Shown here piece after piece: positions 61,600-64,000 of a DNA stretch of 64,000 nucleotides. How positions within the stretch are numbered: position 1 is the stretch's first letter; each line of letters starts with the position of its first letter. Both the position numbers and the translations under genes were made by a program. The stretch spans positions 1-64,000 of the forward strand of contig NZ_KQ954261.1 in the NCBI RefSeq assembly GCF_001519065.1. The letters are read 5' to 3'. The notes beneath the pieces were generated by a model. The model ran no database searches and was not told the origin of the DNA. It saw only the letters and a list, made by a program, of their open reading frames with translations. The stretch is from Novosphingobium sp. FSW06-99. GTDB lineage: Bacteria > Pseudomonadota > Alphaproteobacteria > Sphingomonadales > Sphingomonadaceae.

Positions 61600-63639
61600 T
61601 CAGCCGGCTGCGCGAAAGTCCTGATCTTCGTCGTCGGGCTTGCCCGCCGACAAGTTGAGCGCAAAGCCGCGCGCGCGGTCCTGCTGTTTGGCGACGGTGT
61701 TGCGCGGCGCTGCCACGGCAGGTTTGCGCGTGCCTGTCGGCGCGGCGCGGTTGGCCACTTTGGGTTGCGGCCTGGCAGGCGTGCGCGCGGCGCTGCGATC
61801 GTGGTTTTCGACCTTGAAAAAGTCCATCGACATTTGCAGTTCTTCGGCCTGCGAGGCGAGCTCGGTCGAGGTGGAGGCCATCTGTTCGGACGCACCTGCG
61901 TTTTGCTGGGTCACTTCGTCGAGCTGCTGGATCGCCATGTTGATCTGGCTGACTCCGATATCCTGTTCGCGGCACGCGGCAGAGATTTCGGCGACCAGAT
62001 CGGCGGTCTTGCGGATGTCGGGCACCAGGCGGTTGAGCATTTCGCCCGCTTCCTGCGCGGATTTGACCGTGTCGGCCGACAAAGTGGAGATTTCGGCGGC
62101 GGCGGCCTGCGAGCGTTCGGCCAGTTTGCGCACTTCTGCGGCGACCACTGCAAAGCCTTTGCCATGTTCCCCCGCGCGCGCGGCCTCGACCGCTGCATTG
62201 AGCGCCAGCAGGTCGGTCTGCCGGGCAATTTCCTGGACGATGCCGATCTTTTGCACGATCGTGCCCATCGCCGCGACCGCGCGCACCACCGCCTGATCGG
62301 ACAGATCTGCGTCCTTGGCCGACTGGCGGGCGATCTTTTCGGTCTGGGCGGCGTTGTCGGCGTTCTGTTTGATATTGGCGGCCATCTGTTCCATCGAGGA
62401 CGAAACTTCCTCGGTCGACGCGGCCTGTTCGATCGCCCCTTGCGACATCTGTTCGGATGTTGCCGACAATTGCTGGCTGCCCGACGAAACATTGCCCGAC
62501 GCCGCAACCGCGCCGGTCACCACATTGCGCAGGCGTTCGACCATCAGTTGCAGCGATTTGCCCAGCATGTCCTTGTCGGATTGCGGGGTGGCATCGACGG
62601 TCAGGTCGCCTTCGGCAATGGCGCCGGCGACCGCCGCTGTTGCACGCAGATTGGATGTCATCGTGCGCATGGCGATGCCCAGCGCGTCATTGTCCGACAG
62701 CGGTTGCGGATCGACCATCAGGTCGCCCTCGGCAATCCGGTCGGCGATCGCCGCGGTCGCGCGCAGCGATTTCAGCGATTCGTTGAAATCGTGGCGCAAG
62801 GTTTCGAATTCCGGGGTGAACCGTTCGCGCAAGTCGGCATCGAGGTCGTTGATCGCCAGTTTGGCCAGGCCTGCGGCGATCTGGTTGACCGCGTTGACCC
62901 GCCCGGTGACATCGGTGGCAAATTTGATCACCTTGACCACTTTGCCCGAAGGGTCGATCACCGGGTTGTAGGTGCCCTGGATCCACACTTCGCGCCCGTT
63001 CTTGCCGATCCGCCGAAACTCGCCCGCCTTGTATTCGCCGCGTCCCAGATCGTCCCAGAACGCGCGATATTCGGGGCTGCCCTGCGCCCCGGAATCGACA
63101 AACATGCTGTGATGCCGACCCTGGATGTCGATCAGCGAATAGCCCATGGTGTTGAGGAAATTGCTGTTGGCAGTAACAATCGTGCCATCCGGGGTGAATT
63201 CGATCACCGCTTGCGAACGGCTGATCGCGGCGCTTTGGGCGGAATGGTCGATGTTCTGCAGGCGCTCGGCCGCATCGGTCCATTCCACGCTGAAACCGAT
63301 GCGCTTGCCGCCGGTCATGATCGGAACCACGGTCAGATCAAACGCGCGGCCACCCACCCGGATCGTCGCGTTGTGCGGCCGGTCGAGCCGGGCGAGCATG
63401 GTGCGCTGGTGCACCGGGTTCTTGTGAAAGACATCGATGTTGCTGCCGATCAGGGTATCGATGCTGAACTTGTGCAGTTCCTTGCGAATGTCGCCTTCGG
63501 CTTCGCGCAGAAGTTCCAGCACCGCTTCGTTCATATATGTGATGTTCAGATCCGCGTCGGCCAGCATGACTTTGGCGCGCAGCGTATCGATGGCCTGGAT
63601 CTTGTCGGTCTGATAGTGCTTTTGCAGAAAAGAGAACAT
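61600..63639 (-). CDS. Soluble methyl-accepting chemotaxis protein with two PAS domains
   Basis: 679 residues, no membrane helix, so a cytoplasmic receptor. PAS domains at about 16-105 and 120-230 (NSNFLNTMGYSLIDIQGRHHSMFVD). Two HAMP-like repeats follow (AIADRIAEGDLMVD and AVAGAIAEGDLTVD, about 290-380), then the signalling coiled coil with the tip ALNAAVEAARAGEHGKGFAVVAAEVRKLAERSQ. A Pro/Ala/Lys tail ends ARGFALNLSAGKPDDEDQDF. GAGG 6 bases upstream supports ATG 63639 over ATG 63651. The next gene upstream is a paralogue sharing the tail. Confidence 0.92.
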   Translation of the reverse strand: MFSFLQKHYQTDKIQAIDTLRAKVMLADADLNITYMNEAVLELLREAEGDIRKELHKFSIDTLIGSNIDVFHKNPVHQRTMLARLDRPHNATIRVGGRAFDLTVVPIMTGGKRIGFSVEWTDAAERLQNIDHSAQSAAISRSQAVIEFTPDGTIVTANSNFLNTMGYSLIDIQGRHHSMFVDSGAQGSPEYRAFWDDLGRGEYKAGEFRRIGKNGREVWIQGTYNPVIDPSGKVVKVIKFATDVTGRVNAVNQIAAGLAKLAINDLDADLRERFTPEFETLRHDFNESLKSLRATAAIADRIAEGDLMVDPQPLSDNDALGIAMRTMTSNLRATAAVAGAIAEGDLTVDATPQSDKDMLGKSLQLMVERLRNVVTGAVAASGNVSSGSQQLSATSEQMSQGAIEQAASTEEVSSSMEQMAANIKQNADNAAQTEKIARQSAKDADLSDQAVVRAVAAMGTIVQKIGIVQEIARQTDLLALNAAVEAARAGEHGKGFAVVAAEVRKLAERSQAAAAEISTLSADTVKSAQEAGEMLNRLVPDIRKTADLVAEISAACREQDIGVSQINMAIQQLDEVTQQNAGASEQMASTSTELASQAEELQMSMDFFKVENHDRSAARTPARPQPKVANRAAPTGTRKPAVAAPRNTVAKQQDRARGFALNLSAGKPDDEDQDFRAAG

Positions 63640-63830
63640 GCCGGACCTCATCGATTAATGACAGGAAAAATCAGATCAGTGCCGTGACATGGGTGCTGTG
63701 CCGCGACGGGAGGCAAGCCGGAGTGTTCCGTGAGAGCCGCTGCGGAGACCATAACGGCTTGTGGTCAATCCGATTGCAACGCGGCAACCGGGCGAGGGCT
63801 GAGGATATTTACGCAGGCGCATGATAAGGC

Positions 63831-63868
63831 CATCGGCGGGCCAGACCTCGTGGTCCTGCCCGCCGATG
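63831..63868 (-). terminator. Hairpin after the partial chemoreceptor gene
   Basis: A 17-bp stem (63831-63847 with 63852-63868) with two mismatches and loop TCGT, 57 bases past the stop of the receptor gene that runs in from the right edge. No strong T run follows on the minus strand, so terminator strength is uncertain. Confidence 0.5.
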
Positions 63869-63924
63869 AAACCGGTCGTTGCGACAATTGGGCGCGGTGC
63901 CATCCGGCGTGCGCATCGGCCAGG

Positions 63925-64000
63925 TCAGCCGTTTGCGCGGAAATTCCGGTCGTCGTCATCGGGTTCGCCAAGCGTTAGGTTGAGCGCAAAGCCGCGTGCG
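63925..64000 (-). CDS. 3' end of a second chemotaxis receptor gene (partial)
   Basis: On the minus strand the window edge encodes the last 24 residues of an open frame, ending in TGA at 63925: ARGFALNLTLGEPDDDDRNF then RANG. This closely matches the C-terminus of the soluble receptor at 61600-63639 (ARGFALNLSAGKPDDEDQDF). The gene therefore is most likely a tandem paralogue, cut by the window edge. The conserved acidic tail may be a docking or adaptation-enzyme site. Confidence 0.75.
   Translation of the reverse strand, partial: ARGFALNLTLGEPDDDDRNFRANG

Overview
The window is a high-GC, densely coded bacterial chromosome segment. Its gene content and order point to an alphaproteobacterium, most likely of the order Sphingomonadales (Novosphingobium/Sphingobium-like). 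The support is an uninterrupted dcw cluster from mraZ to ftsZ that uses meso-diaminopimelate, FtsA/FtsZ with alphaproteobacterial-type tails, GANTC sites before ftsZ, and an assimilatory sulfur operon carrying DUF2849 and DUF934 genes. The taxonomic call is inference. There is no prophage, CRISPR array, rRNA operon or intact insertion sequence.

Layout. 1-813: a repeat patch and a HepT/MntA-type toxin-antitoxin pair. 1096-8335: an exported transglutaminase-like/TPR protein, a pterin dehydratase pair of genes diverging from the cytochrome c biogenesis genes ccmA-ccmB, a membrane protein, a cysteine synthase and a small membrane protein. 8336-8722: the dcw regulatory region, with two facing arrays of 10-bp-phased CGGGN boxes. 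8723-27731: mraZ, rsmH, ftsL, ftsI, murE, murF, mraY, murD, ftsW, murG, murC, murB, ddl, ftsQ, ftsA, ftsZ, nearly all overlapping or touching. 27840-32610: a SPOR-domain TPR protein, a YbjN protein, proC and a BI-1 membrane protein ending at a strong terminator. 32801-37173: a polyproline lipoprotein, tRNA-Ala(CGC), obgE, proB and an epimerase-like gene. 37175-42324 (minus strand): an unknown membrane-anchored protein, a diguanylate cyclase, an MFS transporter and a Gly-rich exported protein.

42529-49854: a Rieske oxygenase, then a minus-strand sulfur operon cobA-DUF2849-cysI-DUF934-cysH, and upstream of it metC-mscS. 49891-50949: an AT-rich island with two small exported proteins and a terminator. 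50972-53263: sseA, a cluster of three hairpins including a perfect 37-bp inverted repeat, queF and a secreted HD protein. 53343-61580: a flavin reductase-like protein, an omega-aminotransferase, an OPT transporter, a single-chain biotin-dependent carboxylase and an SGNH hydrolase. 61600-64000: a soluble chemoreceptor and the 3' end of a second one in tandem.

How the genes work together: the dcw genes make lipid II (MurC-F, Ddl, MraY, MurG) and build the division machine (FtsL, I, W, Q, A, Z). The SPOR protein just downstream plausibly joins the septum. Sulfur metabolism recurs: APS/PAPS reduction, sulfite reduction with its siroheme methyltransferase, cysteine synthase, a cystathionine beta-lyase family enzyme and mercaptopyruvate sulfurtransferase.

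The most interesting unexplained signals are the paired CGGGN arrays before mraZ, the triple hairpin with G-quadruplex potential before queF, the Lys-rich tails shared by FtsL and the SPOR protein, the AT-rich island of tiny exported proteins, and the single-chain carboxylase.
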